A stretch of DNA of 64,000 nt from positions 1,718,177 through 1,782,176 of the forward strand of contig NZ_BPFI01000001.1 of NCBI RefSeq assembly GCF_019972135.1, in the 5' to 3' direction. Made by a program: the position numbers and the translations under genes. The notes under the pieces are model-generated. The model was not told the DNA's origin and did no database searches. It saw only the letters and a list, made by a program, of their open reading frames with translations. Shown piece by piece: positions 36,455 through 45,841 of the stretch (positions within the stretch are counted from its first letter, which is position 1; every line of letters starts with the position of its first letter). This DNA comes from Sulfurovum sp. TSL1 (GTDB taxonomy: Bacteria; Campylobacterota; Campylobacteria; Campylobacterales; Sulfurovaceae).

Positions 36455-37747
36455 GTGAAAGTTACAGTAAATAAAGTAGACGACGCAAATATTATCGTTA
36501 GCGGTACTATAGAAAACAGTGCTGTTGAAGAGAACATTAACAAGATGGCTGTTCAAGCTGGTAAAGAAATGAAAGTAGATGGATTCAGAAAAGGTAAAGT
36601 ACCTGCACACGTAGTGAAAAAGCTGCATGGGGACAAACTTGCTCAGGATGCCGAAGGTGAAGTACTCAGAGAGCTTATTGATGCGGGTATGAAAGAAGCG
36701 GACATCAACCCTGCCGATATGATCGGCCAGCCTACCTTTAAAAAGTATGACAAAACAGATGCCGGTATCGATGTTGAGGTAGAGATCTCTACCAGACCGG
36801 TATTTGAAGCAGAAGGTCATATGGATGTGCTTCCAGCCTTTGAAAAACCAACGGCATCAGACAAGGCTGTTGAAGAAAAATTGAATGAGATCGCAGCACA
36901 GCAAGCGCCTTATGAAAAGATCAAAAGAAAACGTATGGTAAAAGACGGTGACATGGTAGTGATCGACTTTGAAGGTTTTGTTGACGGTGTAGCATTTGAC
37001 GGTGGTAAGGCTGAGAAATTCAGCCTTAAGATCGGGTCTGGACAATTCATCCCAGGATTCGAAGAGCAGATCATCGGTATGAAATATGATGAAGAGAAAA
37101 CGATCACAGTGACTTTCCCTGAAGAGTATCAATCATCTGACCTTGCAGGTAAAGAAGCAGAATTCAAAGTAAAACTTCACGAAATTCAAGAGCAGGTGCC
37201 TGCAGAGCTTAATGATGAGCTTGCACAAAAACTGCTTCAAGGTGAAGAGAATGCAACACTTGAAATGCTGACTGACAGAGTGAGAACACAGATCGAATCA
37301 ACAGAGATCTCAAAACTCTATAATGAAGATCTTAAACCGAAATTGGTTGAAGCATTGGTAGAGAAGTTTGACTTTGCACTGCCGAACAATATCGTTGAAC
37401 AGGAGATCGATGCAAAGGTCAATGGAAGAGCCAGAGAAATGAGCGAAGAGGAGTTGAACTCTTATAAAGAGAATCCAGAAAAAGTTGAAGCACTTCGTGA
37501 GGAAGTAAGAGCGGATGCAGTCGCATCTGTGAAAGCGACATTTATTGTAGATGCACTGGCTAAAAAAGAAGGTGTATCTGTAGATGACCAAGAAGTATCA
37601 CAGGCTATTTACTATGAAGCGATGATGAGCGGCCAAGATCCACAACAAGTGATCAAATACTACCAGGAAAACAATCTTCTCCCTGCTGTGAAAATGGGTA
37701 TGATCGAAGACAAACTCTTTGGTAAGATGTTAGGTTTAGACAAGTAA
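36455..37747 (+). CDS. tig: Tig, trigger factor
   Basis: Ribosome-bound chaperone and prolyl isomerase. Start is GTG at 36455 with AAAGGA upstream. N-terminal ribosome-binding segment GFRKGKVPAHVVKK carries the signature GFR-G--P. PPIase domain at about 160-240 (VIDFEGFVDGVAFDGGKAEK). C-terminal chaperone arms fill the rest. 430 residues, normal. Upstream of clpP, a common arrangement, but def follows instead of clpX. Confidence 0.97.
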   Translation: MKVTVNKVDDANIIVSGTIENSAVEENINKMAVQAGKEMKVDGFRKGKVPAHVVKKLHGDKLAQDAEGEVLRELIDAGMKEADINPADMIGQPTFKKYDKTDAGIDVEVEISTRPVFEAEGHMDVLPAFEKPTASDKAVEEKLNEIAAQQAPYEKIKRKRMVKDGDMVVIDFEGFVDGVAFDGGKAEKFSLKIGSGQFIPGFEEQIIGMKYDEEKTITVTFPEEYQSSDLAGKEAEFKVKLHEIQEQVPAELNDELAQKLLQGEENATLEMLTDRVRTQIESTEISKLYNEDLKPKLVEALVEKFDFALPNNIVEQEIDAKVNGRAREMSEEELNSYKENPEKVEALREEVRADAVASVKATFIVDALAKKEGVSVDDQEVSQAIYYEAMMSGQDPQQVIKYYQENNLLPAVKMGMIEDKLFGKMLGLDK

Positions 37748-37758
37748 TACAGGCAGAT

Positions 37759-37782
37759 AAATAGCAACATATGTTGCTATTT
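37759..37782. terminator. Palindrome between tig and clpP
   Basis: A perfect 24-base palindrome with half-site AAATAGCAACAT, 12 bases after the tig stop. No T-run beyond TTT follows, so partial termination or mRNA stabilisation is possible. Confidence 0.55.
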
Positions 37783-37856
37783 GCTCTGTTAACCTATAGA
37801 GTGTATAGTTGAGTGGATAAAAAATCTATTTAACTATATATTATTAAAGGAAAAAG

Positions 37857-38444
37857 ATGAGTTATATTCCATACGTTGTAGAACAGACCGGTAGAGGTGA
37901 AAGATCCTACGATATCTATTCACGGTTACTTAAAGACCGTATCATTATGCTAAGCGGAGAGGTCAATGATCAAGTGGCTTCCACTGTGGTGGCACAACTT
38001 CTTTTTCTTGAAGCACAGGATCCGGATAAAGATATTTATTTGTACATTAACTCTCCAGGGGGTGTGATCACTTCCGGACTTTCAATGTTCGATACAATGA
38101 ACTACATCAAGCCGGACATTGTCACGATCTGTATCGGCCAGGCGGCATCTATGGGTGCTTTCTTGCTTTCCTCCGGGACAAAGGGTAAACGCTATGCGCT
38201 GCCGCATGCACGTATTATGATCCACCAGCCTTCAGGCGGTGCACAAGGACAGTCAACAGATATCCAGATACAGGCACAAGAGATACAAAGACTCAAAGAC
38301 ACACTCAACGAGATCTTGGCAGAGCAGACTGGTAAAACAACCAAACGTATTGAAAAAGATACGGAGAGAGACAACTTTATGTCAGCCAGAGAAGCATTGG
38401 AATACGGGCTTATAGACAAAGTACTCACAAAAAGTTTTACCTAA
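37857..38444 (+). CDS. clpP: ClpP, ATP-dependent Clp protease proteolytic subunit
   Basis: Serine protease forming the tetradecameric core. [20 protein letters not shown] is the typical N-terminus. Catalytic Ser is in [11 protein letters not shown], His in [17 protein letters not shown], and Asp in the ERDNFMSA region. 195 residues. def starts 12 bases downstream, so they are probably cotranscribed. No clpX or lon adjacent. Confidence 0.97.
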   Translation: MSYIPYVVEQTGRGERSYDIYSRLLKDRIIMLSGEVNDQVASTVVAQLLFLEAQDPDKDIYLYINSPGGVITSGLSMFDTMNYIKPDIVTICIGQAASMGAFLLSSGTKGKRYALPHARIMIHQPSGGAQGQSTDIQIQAQEIQRLKDTLNEILAEQTGKTTKRIEKDTERDNFMSAREALEYGLIDKVLTKSFT

Positions 38445-38456
38445 TAGAGACAGTGT

Positions 38457-38981
38457 ATGGTTAGAGAAATAGTAGTATATCCGGATAAAAGGCTCAAACT
38501 TGTCTCAAAAGAGGTAGAGTCTTTTAATGGTGCATTACATGATCTTCTGGATGACATGTATGATACGATGCGTGCCCGTAACGGGGTAGGCCTCGCAGCC
38601 ATTCAGGTCGGTGTGGATATACGGGCACTGATCATCAACGTTCCTTTAGAGGGTGCAGACGGAGAACATGACCAGCCTAAAGAGAATACACTGGAGATGA
38701 TCAATCCTGTGATCCTTGAAAAAGACGGTTCAGAAAAATTTCAGGAAGGATGCCTCTCTGTACCGGGTATCTATGAAGAAGTTGAGCGTGCAAAACATGT
38801 GAAAGTAGCATATCTTGACAGAAATGGTACGAAGCATGTGATAGAAGATGATGATTTTCTTGCGATCGCCATACAACATGAGATAGATCATTTGGATGGC
38901 AAAGTATTTATTGAAAAACTCTCTTATATGAAAAGAAAGAAATTCGAAAAAGAGTGGAGACGAAGACTCAAAGAGGCGTAA
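38457..38981 (+). CDS. def: Def, peptide deformylase
   Basis: Removes the N-formyl group from nascent proteins. All three signature motifs present: GVGLAAIQVG, EGCLSVPG (metal Cys) and QHEIDHLDG (HExxH). 174 residues. Together with tig and clpP it forms a protein-maturation cluster. Confidence 0.97.
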   Translation: MVREIVVYPDKRLKLVSKEVESFNGALHDLLDDMYDTMRARNGVGLAAIQVGVDIRALIINVPLEGADGEHDQPKENTLEMINPVILEKDGSEKFQEGCLSVPGIYEEVERAKHVKVAYLDRNGTKHVIEDDDFLAIAIQHEIDHLDGKVFIEKLSYMKRKKFEKEWRRRLKEA

Positions 38982-39010
38982 GCCAAGACCAGAGTATCTG
39001 TGCCTCTCTT

Positions 39011-40363
39011 TTACACTCCCTGCATGATCATCGCATCTGCCACACGTTGAAACCCTAAGATATTCGCAGCAGAGATAAGATCCATGTCGAGATCATACTC
39101 ATCGCATGTTTGCTTGAGGTCACTGTAGATATTTGACATAATATCTTGCAATCTTTGATCTACTTTTTCAAAGGAAAGATAATTAAGTGAACTGTTTTGG
39201 CTCATCTCCAAGACAGAGACAGCCACACCGCCGGCATTGGCTGCTTTGGCTGGGCCAAAAAGAATGTTGTGCTTCTCAAAAAGTGCGATAGCTTCAGGTG
39301 TTGTAGGCATATTTGCACCTTCTGAAACGATCTTTACATCATTCTCTATGAGTAATCTTGCAGAACTTTCACCCAATTCATTTTGTGTAGCACAGGGAAA
39401 TGCTGCAAAACATGGGATGTTCCATACAAAACTACTCCCCTCCGTATAGCTTTCTCTTTTCACATACGTGGCTTTTTTTCTCTCCAATGCATAATATTCC
39501 AGTGAAGCCCTTCTCTCCAGCTTTATTTTTTTTAAAAGTTCCAGATCTATACCGTTACTATCATGGATAGCACCCTTGGAATCCGAACAAGTGACGGGAA
39601 TGGCACCGATCTCATACAGTTTTTCTATCGCATGGATAGCAACATTACCGCTGCCGCTGATCGTACAGATCTTTCCTTTGAGTGTTTCTCCCATATCCTC
39701 CAGAAGGGTCTGTGTGAAATAGATCAGTCCATAGCCTGTTGCCTCGGTGCGTCCCAAACTACCGCCCAGAGAAAGGGGTTTAGATGTGATGATGCTGTCA
39801 TAAGAGTTGGTGAGCTGTTTGTACTGCCCGAAAAGATAGCCCACTTCTCTGGCCCCTACACCTATGTCTCCACCCAGGATATCGATATCTGCACCGATGC
39901 TGTTATAAAAAGCAGACATAAAGGCTTGACAGAACTTCATGATCTCTTTATCGCTTTTGCCTTTAGGATCAAAATCAGCACCACCCTTTGCTCCCCCTAT
40001 ATGAAGCCCGGTGATCGCATTTTTAAAGATCTGCTCAAAAGCAAGGAATTTCAGGATATCGGGATTGACCGAAGGATGAAAACGTACGCCGCCTTTGTAA
40101 GGGCCTAAGGCATTGTTAAATTGAATTCTGTACCCGTTATTGACATGGATGATATTGTCATCGTCCATCCATTCTATTTTAAAGTGGATCTCTCTGTTGG
40201 GAACCATGATACGGTCTATGATATTTTGATGGAGATATTCGGGATGTTTATCTAGCAGTGGCTGTATCGTATCCAGCACTTCTTTCAATGCCTGAAAAAA
40301 CATAGTATCACTTTTATAGTTACTTTTCTCCGCACGCGTCAATGCTTGCTCAATATACTCCAT
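39011..40363 (-). CDS. gdhA: GdhA, NADP-dependent glutamate dehydrogenase
   Basis: Hexameric enzyme assimilating ammonia into glutamate. GPYKGGVRFHPSVN and GGAKGGADFDPKGKSDKEIM hold the substrate lysines. ISGSGNVAIHAIEKL is the NADP dinucleotide fold, and EGANMPTTPEA is conserved in the family. Length 450 matches the small hexameric NADP class. A TATAAT on the minus strand at 40392-40397 is well placed as its -10. Confidence 0.97.
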   Translation of the reverse strand: MEYIEQALTRAEKSNYKSDTMFFQALKEVLDTIQPLLDKHPEYLHQNIIDRIMVPNREIHFKIEWMDDDNIIHVNNGYRIQFNNALGPYKGGVRFHPSVNPDILKFLAFEQIFKNAITGLHIGGAKGGADFDPKGKSDKEIMKFCQAFMSAFYNSIGADIDILGGDIGVGAREVGYLFGQYKQLTNSYDSIITSKPLSLGGSLGRTEATGYGLIYFTQTLLEDMGETLKGKICTISGSGNVAIHAIEKLYEIGAIPVTCSDSKGAIHDSNGIDLELLKKIKLERRASLEYYALERKKATYVKRESYTEGSSFVWNIPCFAAFPCATQNELGESSARLLIENDVKIVSEGANMPTTPEAIALFEKHNILFGPAKAANAGGVAVSVLEMSQNSSLNYLSFEKVDQRLQDIMSNIYSDLKQTCDEYDLDMDLISAANILGFQRVADAMIMQGV

Positions 40364-40391
40364 AGACTTCCTTTGTATGTATGTGAATCAA

Positions 40392-40397
40392 ATTATA
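40392..40397 (-). promoter_or_regulatory. -10 element of gdhA
   Basis: Minus-strand TATAAT in TTGTAATATAATTTG, 29 bases before the ATG. Confidence 0.55.
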
Positions 40398-40532
40398 TTA
40401 CAATTTGACATATTTTTAATTATTTTTTCGAATTTAGTGCATCATAACCCTATGAATGCAAAAACCAATAGTGGTACTCCACCCCAAAAACAACAGATTC
40501 AAAGTAAACAAAAACCTAAAAAAGAGTCTATA

Positions 40533-42041
40533 GTGAACAGGTTGACCTGTGCGACACTTGAAGGTGTGAATGCACAGGTCATAGAAGTGGAAGCGACATT
40601 TACTAAGGGACTTCCTGGATTTACGGTGGTAGGTTTGGCCAGCAGTGATATTCAAGAAGCCAAAGAGAGAACAAAGTCTGCACTGCTTACCAATGATTTT
40701 GTTTTCCCTCCGCTGAAAATTACGATCAATTTGAGTCCTTCGGATCTAAAGAAATCAGGTACACACTTGGATCTGGCCATGGCATTGCTTATTGCTATGC
40801 ATAAAACGGCAGTAGAGGAGGAGGGACTTTTTGTCTTTGGTGAACTCGGATTGGATGGAAAGGTGAAAACAAGTTCCATGCTTTTTCCGCTGGTCTTGTC
40901 CCTGAAAGAACAGGGCTTGGTCAAGCGGGCTATTGTCCCTAAAGAGTCTATTCCCTACTTGAGTCATATCTCCGGAGTAGATTTTATCGCTGTGGATTCA
41001 TTGAACGAGGCGATTGAGATATTGAAGCACAAAAATTTCAAAGCCAATGTACAGGCATTTTCCTACAAATCTGAAAACTTTATACTGAAAGAGAGATCGT
41101 ATTATTACGAAAAAAAGTATGAGAGTGATTTTAGTGATGTCAAAGGACAATCCATAGCCAAGAGAGCTTCGCTCATTGCGGCAGCCGGAATGCATAACTT
41201 TTTGATGGAAGGGAATCCGGGATGCGGAAAGAGCATGATAGCCAAACGTCTCAAAGATATCCTGCCTCCGCTCTTTGAAGAGGAGATACTCTCCATTGCC
41301 AAACATCAGTTTTTAGACGGTGTGACACCAAGCTTTTCAGCCCTGCGCCCTATACGGTCTCCTCACCACACTGCCACTTCTGCATCTATTTTCGGGGGAG
41401 GCTCATCTGTAGCCAAGATAGGAGAGGTAGCTCTTGCACATAAAGGGATACTCTTCTTTGATGAACTTCCCCATTTTTCCAAAGCAGTCCTTGAAGCCCT
41501 TAGAGAGCCTTTGCAGGACAGAAAAGTACATATAGCAAGGGTCAATGCCAAGATAGAATATGAAGCCGATATCATGTTCGTGGCAGCGCAAAATCCTTGT
41601 CCATGCGGGAATCTGCTCTCTAAGAGTAAAACCTGCAGGTGTTCAGAACTGGAGATCAAACGCTATCAAAACAAACTTTCCGATCCGTTTTTGGACAGGA
41701 TAGATCTTTTTGTTGTGATGCAGGAAGTCAGCAGCGACGATAAAGGAGACATCAGTTCGGCCCATATGCACCAGGAGGTGCTTAAAGCATTTAAGATGCA
41801 AAAAATACGTGGACAGGAACGCCTCAATGGCAAATTGCGTGAAGAGGAGATCGAAGCGTACTGCACTGTGCATAGTGAGGCTTTAGGGATATTAGAGGGT
41901 GCCATACAGCGTTTTGCACTCTCCCACCGCTCTATTGCCTCGATCAAAAAAGTAGGGCGTACCATCGCTGATCTGAATGGACATGAGAGGATAGAGAGAT
42001 CTGATATGCTTGAGGCGCTCAGTTATAGAAGAAGGAGATAG
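40533..42041 (+). CDS. ComM/YifB-family Mg-chelatase-like AAA ATPase
   Basis: Branch-migration helicase homologous to ComM, needed for natural transformation in other bacteria. Core motifs: Walker A GNPGCGKSM, ISPHHTATSASIFGGGS-like region (RSPHHTATSASIFGGG), ELPHFSKAVLEALREPL (Walker B/insert), and a C4 zinc-like NPCPCGN...CRCS. The open frame reaches back to 40377, but the GTG at 40533, seven bases after AAAGAG, starts at the conserved NRLTCATLEGVNAQVIEVEA and gives a normal 502 residues. The ATG at 40452 is an alternative start. Confidence 0.9.
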   Translation: MNRLTCATLEGVNAQVIEVEATFTKGLPGFTVVGLASSDIQEAKERTKSALLTNDFVFPPLKITINLSPSDLKKSGTHLDLAMALLIAMHKTAVEEEGLFVFGELGLDGKVKTSSMLFPLVLSLKEQGLVKRAIVPKESIPYLSHISGVDFIAVDSLNEAIEILKHKNFKANVQAFSYKSENFILKERSYYYEKKYESDFSDVKGQSIAKRASLIAAAGMHNFLMEGNPGCGKSMIAKRLKDILPPLFEEEILSIAKHQFLDGVTPSFSALRPIRSPHHTATSASIFGGGSSVAKIGEVALAHKGILFFDELPHFSKAVLEALREPLQDRKVHIARVNAKIEYEADIMFVAAQNPCPCGNLLSKSKTCRCSELEIKRYQNKLSDPFLDRIDLFVVMQEVSSDDKGDISSAHMHQEVLKAFKMQKIRGQERLNGKLREEEIEAYCTVHSEALGILEGAIQRFALSHRSIASIKKVGRTIADLNGHERIERSDMLEALSYRRRR

Positions 42042-42055
42042 AAAAGGATCGATCC

Positions 42056-42077
42056 GTTCGGTATTAAAATACCGAAC
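42056..42077. terminator. Shared hairpin of convergent comM-like gene and yeiH
   Basis: GTTCGGTATT-aa-AATACCGAAC, ten-base perfect stem overlapping the yeiH stop codon. On the minus strand the tail is GGATCGATCCTTTTC. Confidence 0.6.
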
Positions 42078-43128
42078 AAACTGCTTTAGTAATGATAAAT
42101 CCACCGATAACCAGCCATGCGAACATAGCTGAAGCCGTATAGACAGGTGCGAGTCCAAGTCCTTTGAACTTCGCAAAACGTGTTCCCATACCAAGCGCGG
42201 TCATCGCCATCGTCAGTAGGAAAGTATCGATCTCATTGATAATACTTACGATATCTGTAGGTACAAGGTGAAGTGAGTTAAAGCCTGCCACACCGATAAA
42301 GTAAACCGCAAACCAAGGAATCACAAGTTTCACTTTTTCACCAGCACCACCCTCTTGTTTGGCACTATAGCTTAGGTAGATACCAAGAATGATCAGCATC
42401 GGAGCGATCATAATGACCCTGGTCATCTTAACAATCACAGCAGCATCCGCCATCTCCTTGGGTGCACCAGGTACGGAAGCAGGCACGGCAACCACCTGGG
42501 CCACTTCGTGGATCGTACCGCCTACATAGATACCAAACTCTTTTGCTGTCATATGAAGGAATCCGGCAGCAGGTTCAATGATCGCTGTGTAGAGTACAGG
42601 GTAGAGGAACATTGAGATCGTACCAAAAAGAACAACCATCGATACCGCGATGGCTGCTTTGTACTCTTCAGATTTGAGTACAGGCTCAGTAGCAAGTACA
42701 GCTGCTGCACCACATACCGATGCTCCTGAAGCAGTGAGCATAGAGGTATCTTTCTCCATACCGAAGATCTTGTGTCCTAGCCATGTACCCAGGACAAAGG
42801 TAGAAGCCAGCATGATAAGTGAAACGAGAAATCCTGCCAATCCTACATCGATGATCTCTTGGAACGTCAGTCGGAAACCATAGAATACGATCGCAAAACG
42901 AAGGATCTTTTTCCCTGAAAAAGTGATCCCCCCCTGCCATGCTTCCGGCGTCTGGTTATGTAGAGTATTGGCATAAAAAATACCTATAACGATACCGATA
43001 ACAAGCGGTGAGATACCCAATGCTTGGACAGCAGGAAAATCTGAGATAAATGTTGCAGCTGCTGCAAAGATAGCAACAAATATAATACCGCTCATCGTAC
43101 CCTTACGATTTTGTGGAGAAAATGGCAT
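42064..43128 (-). CDS. yeiH: YeiH-family putative sulfate exporter
   Basis: Inner-membrane protein of 354 residues with about ten helices in the PSE (putative sulfate exporter/UPF0324) family. Characteristic pieces: ISPLVIGIVIGIFYANTL, IVFYGFRLTFQEI, ASGASVCGAAAVLATEPVLK and VGGTIHEVAQVVAVPASVPG. Paired with a divergent YeiE-like regulator, the same gene arrangement as E. coli yeiE-yeiH. Function in sulfite/sulfate handling fits a sulfur-metabolising organism but is inferred. Confidence 0.9.
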   Translation of the reverse strand: MPFSPQNRKGTMSGIIFVAIFAAAATFISDFPAVQALGISPLVIGIVIGIFYANTLHNQTPEAWQGGITFSGKKILRFAIVFYGFRLTFQEIIDVGLAGFLVSLIMLASTFVLGTWLGHKIFGMEKDTSMLTASGASVCGAAAVLATEPVLKSEEYKAAIAVSMVVLFGTISMFLYPVLYTAIIEPAAGFLHMTAKEFGIYVGGTIHEVAQVVAVPASVPGAPKEMADAAVIVKMTRVIMIAPMLIILGIYLSYSAKQEGGAGEKVKLVIPWFAVYFIGVAGFNSLHLVPTDIVSIINEIDTFLLTMAMTALGMGTRFAKFKGLGLAPVYTASAMFAWLVIGGFIITKAVCSVF

Positions 43129-43186
43129 AAATATCCTTTAATTCAAAATTATTGATAACATTCTCAGAATTCTACTATAATTTTGA

Positions 43187-43210
43187 TATAATTTACAAAC
43201 TATTTTGTAA
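43187..43210 (+). promoter_or_regulatory. LysR regulator promoter with overlapping inverted repeat operator
   Basis: TATAAT (43187-43192) followed at once by TTACAAA-ctat-TTTGTAA (43193-43210), an inverted repeat of LysR type. Likely site for autoregulation and yeiH control. A second TATAAT is at 43176-43181. Confidence 0.55.
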
Positions 43211-43247
43211 TTAATGCTAAAAATCAATTCTAAAGAAGAGAAAAAAT

Positions 43248-44147
43248 ATGAAATTAACACTTAGACAAATGGAGATCTTCCTCAATGTTGTGGTCTCTGG
43301 ACATCTGACGAATGTGGCTAAAGATATGAAGCTCAGTCAATCAGCGATCTCCATGTCCATTAAAGAATTAGAAAATATTTTGGGCCGTCCTGTGTTTGAC
43401 CGGATCAATAAAAAACTGGTGCTGAATGAAGTGGGACGTGCCTTTTATAAAGAGATTGACCCTATTTTTAAAAAGCTTTCAGACATTGAGTATGAATTTA
43501 AGAATTCAGAGAACAAGGGGATGATCAGGGTAGGAGCAAGTACCACGATCGTAGACTATTTGATGCCTGCCATTATCTGCAGTTATATGAGTTCTTATCC
43601 CGATGTGAAGATCACGCTCAAAGAGGGGAATACCAAAGAGATCGCAGATATGATCAAAGAGGGGACGATCGATATAGGTTTTGTTGAAGGGCTTGTTCCG
43701 GGTTCAGAGATCGTCAAAGAGAAAATAGGGGTGGATGAACTGGTGGTTGTCACAGCAAATAAGGAGCTTTGTAAACCATGTACGATAGATGAACTGGAAC
43801 AAAAAAGATGGGTCCTTAGAGAAGAGGGATCAGGTACAAGAGAGGTCTTCCTGGGGTATATTAAAGAGAAAGTGGACAATTTAAATATTTTCCTTGAACT
43901 TGGACATACGGAGTCTATTAAAAGTATTCTGATGAACGGCGAATGTCTGACCTGTATCTCTAAGATCTCGGTGAAAAATGAACTCGAGGAAGGGAAACTG
44001 TGTAAAATTCCTGTAGAAAACTTTGAGTGCAAAAGAGATTTCCTGATGATCTATCATAAGGACAAGTATCACAGTTCACTGTTTGAAAAGTTTGTCTTCT
44101 TCTCCCGAAAACTGATGATGCAGATGATAGAGGGGCAAAAAGCCTAG
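43248..44147 (+). CDS. LysR-family transcriptional regulator, YeiE-like
   Basis: 299 residues. N-terminal helix-turn-helix: LRQMEIFLNVVVSGHLTNVAKDM (abridged) with SQSAISMSIKELENILGRP. C-terminal periplasmic-binding-fold effector domain includes GASTTIVDYLMPAI. Position beside divergent yeiH indicates it controls that exporter. The inducer is not readable from sequence; for YeiE in other bacteria sulfite has been proposed. Confidence 0.92.
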   Translation: MKLTLRQMEIFLNVVVSGHLTNVAKDMKLSQSAISMSIKELENILGRPVFDRINKKLVLNEVGRAFYKEIDPIFKKLSDIEYEFKNSENKGMIRVGASTTIVDYLMPAIICSYMSSYPDVKITLKEGNTKEIADMIKEGTIDIGFVEGLVPGSEIVKEKIGVDELVVVTANKELCKPCTIDELEQKRWVLREEGSGTREVFLGYIKEKVDNLNIFLELGHTESIKSILMNGECLTCISKISVKNELEEGKLCKIPVENFECKRDFLMIYHKDKYHSSLFEKFVFFSRKLMMQMIEGQKA

Positions 44148-44150
44148 GTA

Positions 44151-44726
44151 TCAACGGTTTTCAAAACGCTTAAGGGCTTGTTGATACTCTTCGGGATGGT
44201 TCAGGTTTGTAAACGGTGCATCTTCATCAAATGCTACAAAGAGGGTATGGGCAAGGTGCAGCAGATCACCCAATCTATGGTTCTCTTTTTCCAGTTGCAT
44301 ATAGGCCAAAGGTAGGATAGACCTTTTATAGAGTCCACAAAGAGGTTGTACACCACTGGGACTTTGTGCAACGATCGCATCGCATCCGCTTTCTTCCTGT
44401 GCCAAAAGTTTCTCTATGGTCTCTTTGTTGACAAAGGGTGCATCCACACTTAAAATAAAAACCTCTTCTGCTTTTAACGTTTCAAACACGGAGATCAGTC
44501 CTACAAGCGGAGAGCTTTCCGTATAGCTGTCCTGGATCACCCTGCAGTCAAAATCGAATTTATTCTCTTTCGCCGAGATATAGACTTCGTCGAACAGGCT
44601 ACTGAGTTTAGACTGTTGAAATTCAGCCAGCGTAGGGTAGGTGGCAAAAGGCAGTAGAGCCTTGTCCTCACCCATACGGGAACTTTTCCCTCCGGCAAAG
44701 ATAACGGCATAGGTCGTTTTTGTCAT
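44151..44726 (-). CDS. mobA: MobA, molybdenum cofactor guanylyltransferase
   Basis: Adds GMP to Moco to make bis-MGD for formate dehydrogenase- and nitrate reductase-type enzymes. N-terminal nucleotide motif IFAGGKSSRMGEDKALLPF is diagnostic. LSVDAPFVNKETI carries the metal-binding Asp. 191 residues. Last gene of the minus-strand operon downstream of the secretion genes; ATGA overlap with the MFS gene. Confidence 0.93.
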   Translation of the reverse strand: MTKTTYAVIFAGGKSSRMGEDKALLPFATYPTLAEFQQSKLSSLFDEVYISAKENKFDFDCRVIQDSYTESSPLVGLISVFETLKAEEVFILSVDAPFVNKETIEKLLAQEESGCDAIVAQSPSGVQPLCGLYKRSILPLAYMQLEKENHRLGDLLHLAHTLFVAFDEDAPFTNLNHPEEYQQALKRFENR

Positions 44727-45841
44727 ACGCTGACACTCTCTTTACGTTTTTGATGGATCAGCAAGACGGCAAACGCCATAAAGGTGATGAGAGACTCGAC
44801 CAAGAAAAGATATGTTCCGTAGACCTGACCGGAGAGTACAGCCCCGACTGAACCCCCTAGTCCGAATGCGATACCCAGAAAAAACTGTTGTGCAAGTTTT
44901 TTCTGGGTGTAGAGTGAAAAGACATAGGTGATGGCTGCGGTATGGTAGAGTGCAAAACCGATGGCATGCAGGGATTGCGAGGCAAAGGTCAAGAGGATCG
45001 AGTCCGGAAAAAGATAGAGTATCATCCATCTGAATGCCGTGACCAGTGTAGCGAACTGCAGGATACGAAGCAGGTTCCTTTGCAGAAGAGGGCCCTGAAA
45101 ATAGTACATAAAAATTTCACAGATCACGCCGAAACTCCACATCCAACTTGTCATTTCAAGTGAGACACCATGCGCGGTCTCGTAGATGGTAAAAAAGTTA
45201 TAGAAACCGCCAAACCCCACTTGCATTAAAAAGATAGAAACCCAAAATGCCCAATACTGTGTAAGTGAAAATGAGGCATCTTCCTGCGGGGTAGAGTGGG
45301 AGACCGTATCATATCTAGTGAGCATAGCACCAAAAAGAAGGGTTAAAAATGCTACGGCACTTAAGTAATAGAGTGCTTCATAAGGTGAATCAAGTACTTT
45401 CCCCAGCCACAAAGCAATCCCCATAAACCCAAGAGAGCCCCATAAGCGTACTTTACCGTAAATGTCTCTTGACAGAGAAGCCAGAGCAATGGTCTCAACA
45501 TAAGGAAGAGAGATCCCCATCGCAGCGCCAAAAAGAAGGTTCGCTGCAAGATAGACCCAAAAATTCTGTACGGTGGCCAAAAAAAGCAGGGTACCCACAA
45601 AGGTAAAGAACAAGGAAAATTGATAGACCTTGGGACTCAGGGAGAGGAAATGCCGAAACACAAAAGGGAGCAAAAAGCGCATGAAAGGGGCAGCTGAAAA
45701 AATGATACCTACTTCCATAGGGGTATATCCCAGGTCCAGCAACACTTTTGGCAGGAAGATGACATAGATACCGACAAGGGCAAAGTAAAAAAAGTAGTAA
45801 GCCCCTAAAAGCGGTGAAAAAAATGTATTGAGCGGTTTCAT
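44723..45841 (-). CDS. MFS transporter, MFS_1-like (HcaT/nucleoside permease-like)
   Basis: 372 residues, about twelve membrane helices. Features of the small MFS_1_like group: GIYVIFLPKVLLDLGYTPME at the start and GKVRLWGSLGFMGIALWLG in helix 5. HcaT and LacY-like proteins share this layout. Substrate unknown. Overlaps both neighbours by ATGA junctions, so it is tightly coupled in the operon. Confidence 0.85.
   Translation of the reverse strand: MKPLNTFFSPLLGAYYFFYFALVGIYVIFLPKVLLDLGYTPMEVGIIFSAAPFMRFLLPFVFRHFLSLSPKVYQFSLFFTFVGTLLFLATVQNFWVYLAANLLFGAAMGISLPYVETIALASLSRDIYGKVRLWGSLGFMGIALWLGKVLDSPYEALYYLSAVAFLTLLFGAMLTRYDTVSHSTPQEDASFSLTQYWAFWVSIFLMQVGFGGFYNFFTIYETAHGVSLEMTSWMWSFGVICEIFMYYFQGPLLQRNLLRILQFATLVTAFRWMILYLFPDSILLTFASQSLHAIGFALYHTAAITYVFSLYTQKKLAQQFFLGIAFGLGGSVGAVLSGQVYGTYLFLVESLITFMAFAVLLIHQKRKESVSV

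Noticed and set aside
40405..40410. TTGACA as the -35 of the comM-like gene
   Set aside because: No -10 element lies 16-18 bases downstream.
40377..40532. 52-residue N-terminal extension of the ComM-like protein
   Set aside because: Not conserved in the family as far as I know, and a GTG with a ribosome binding site sits at the conserved start.
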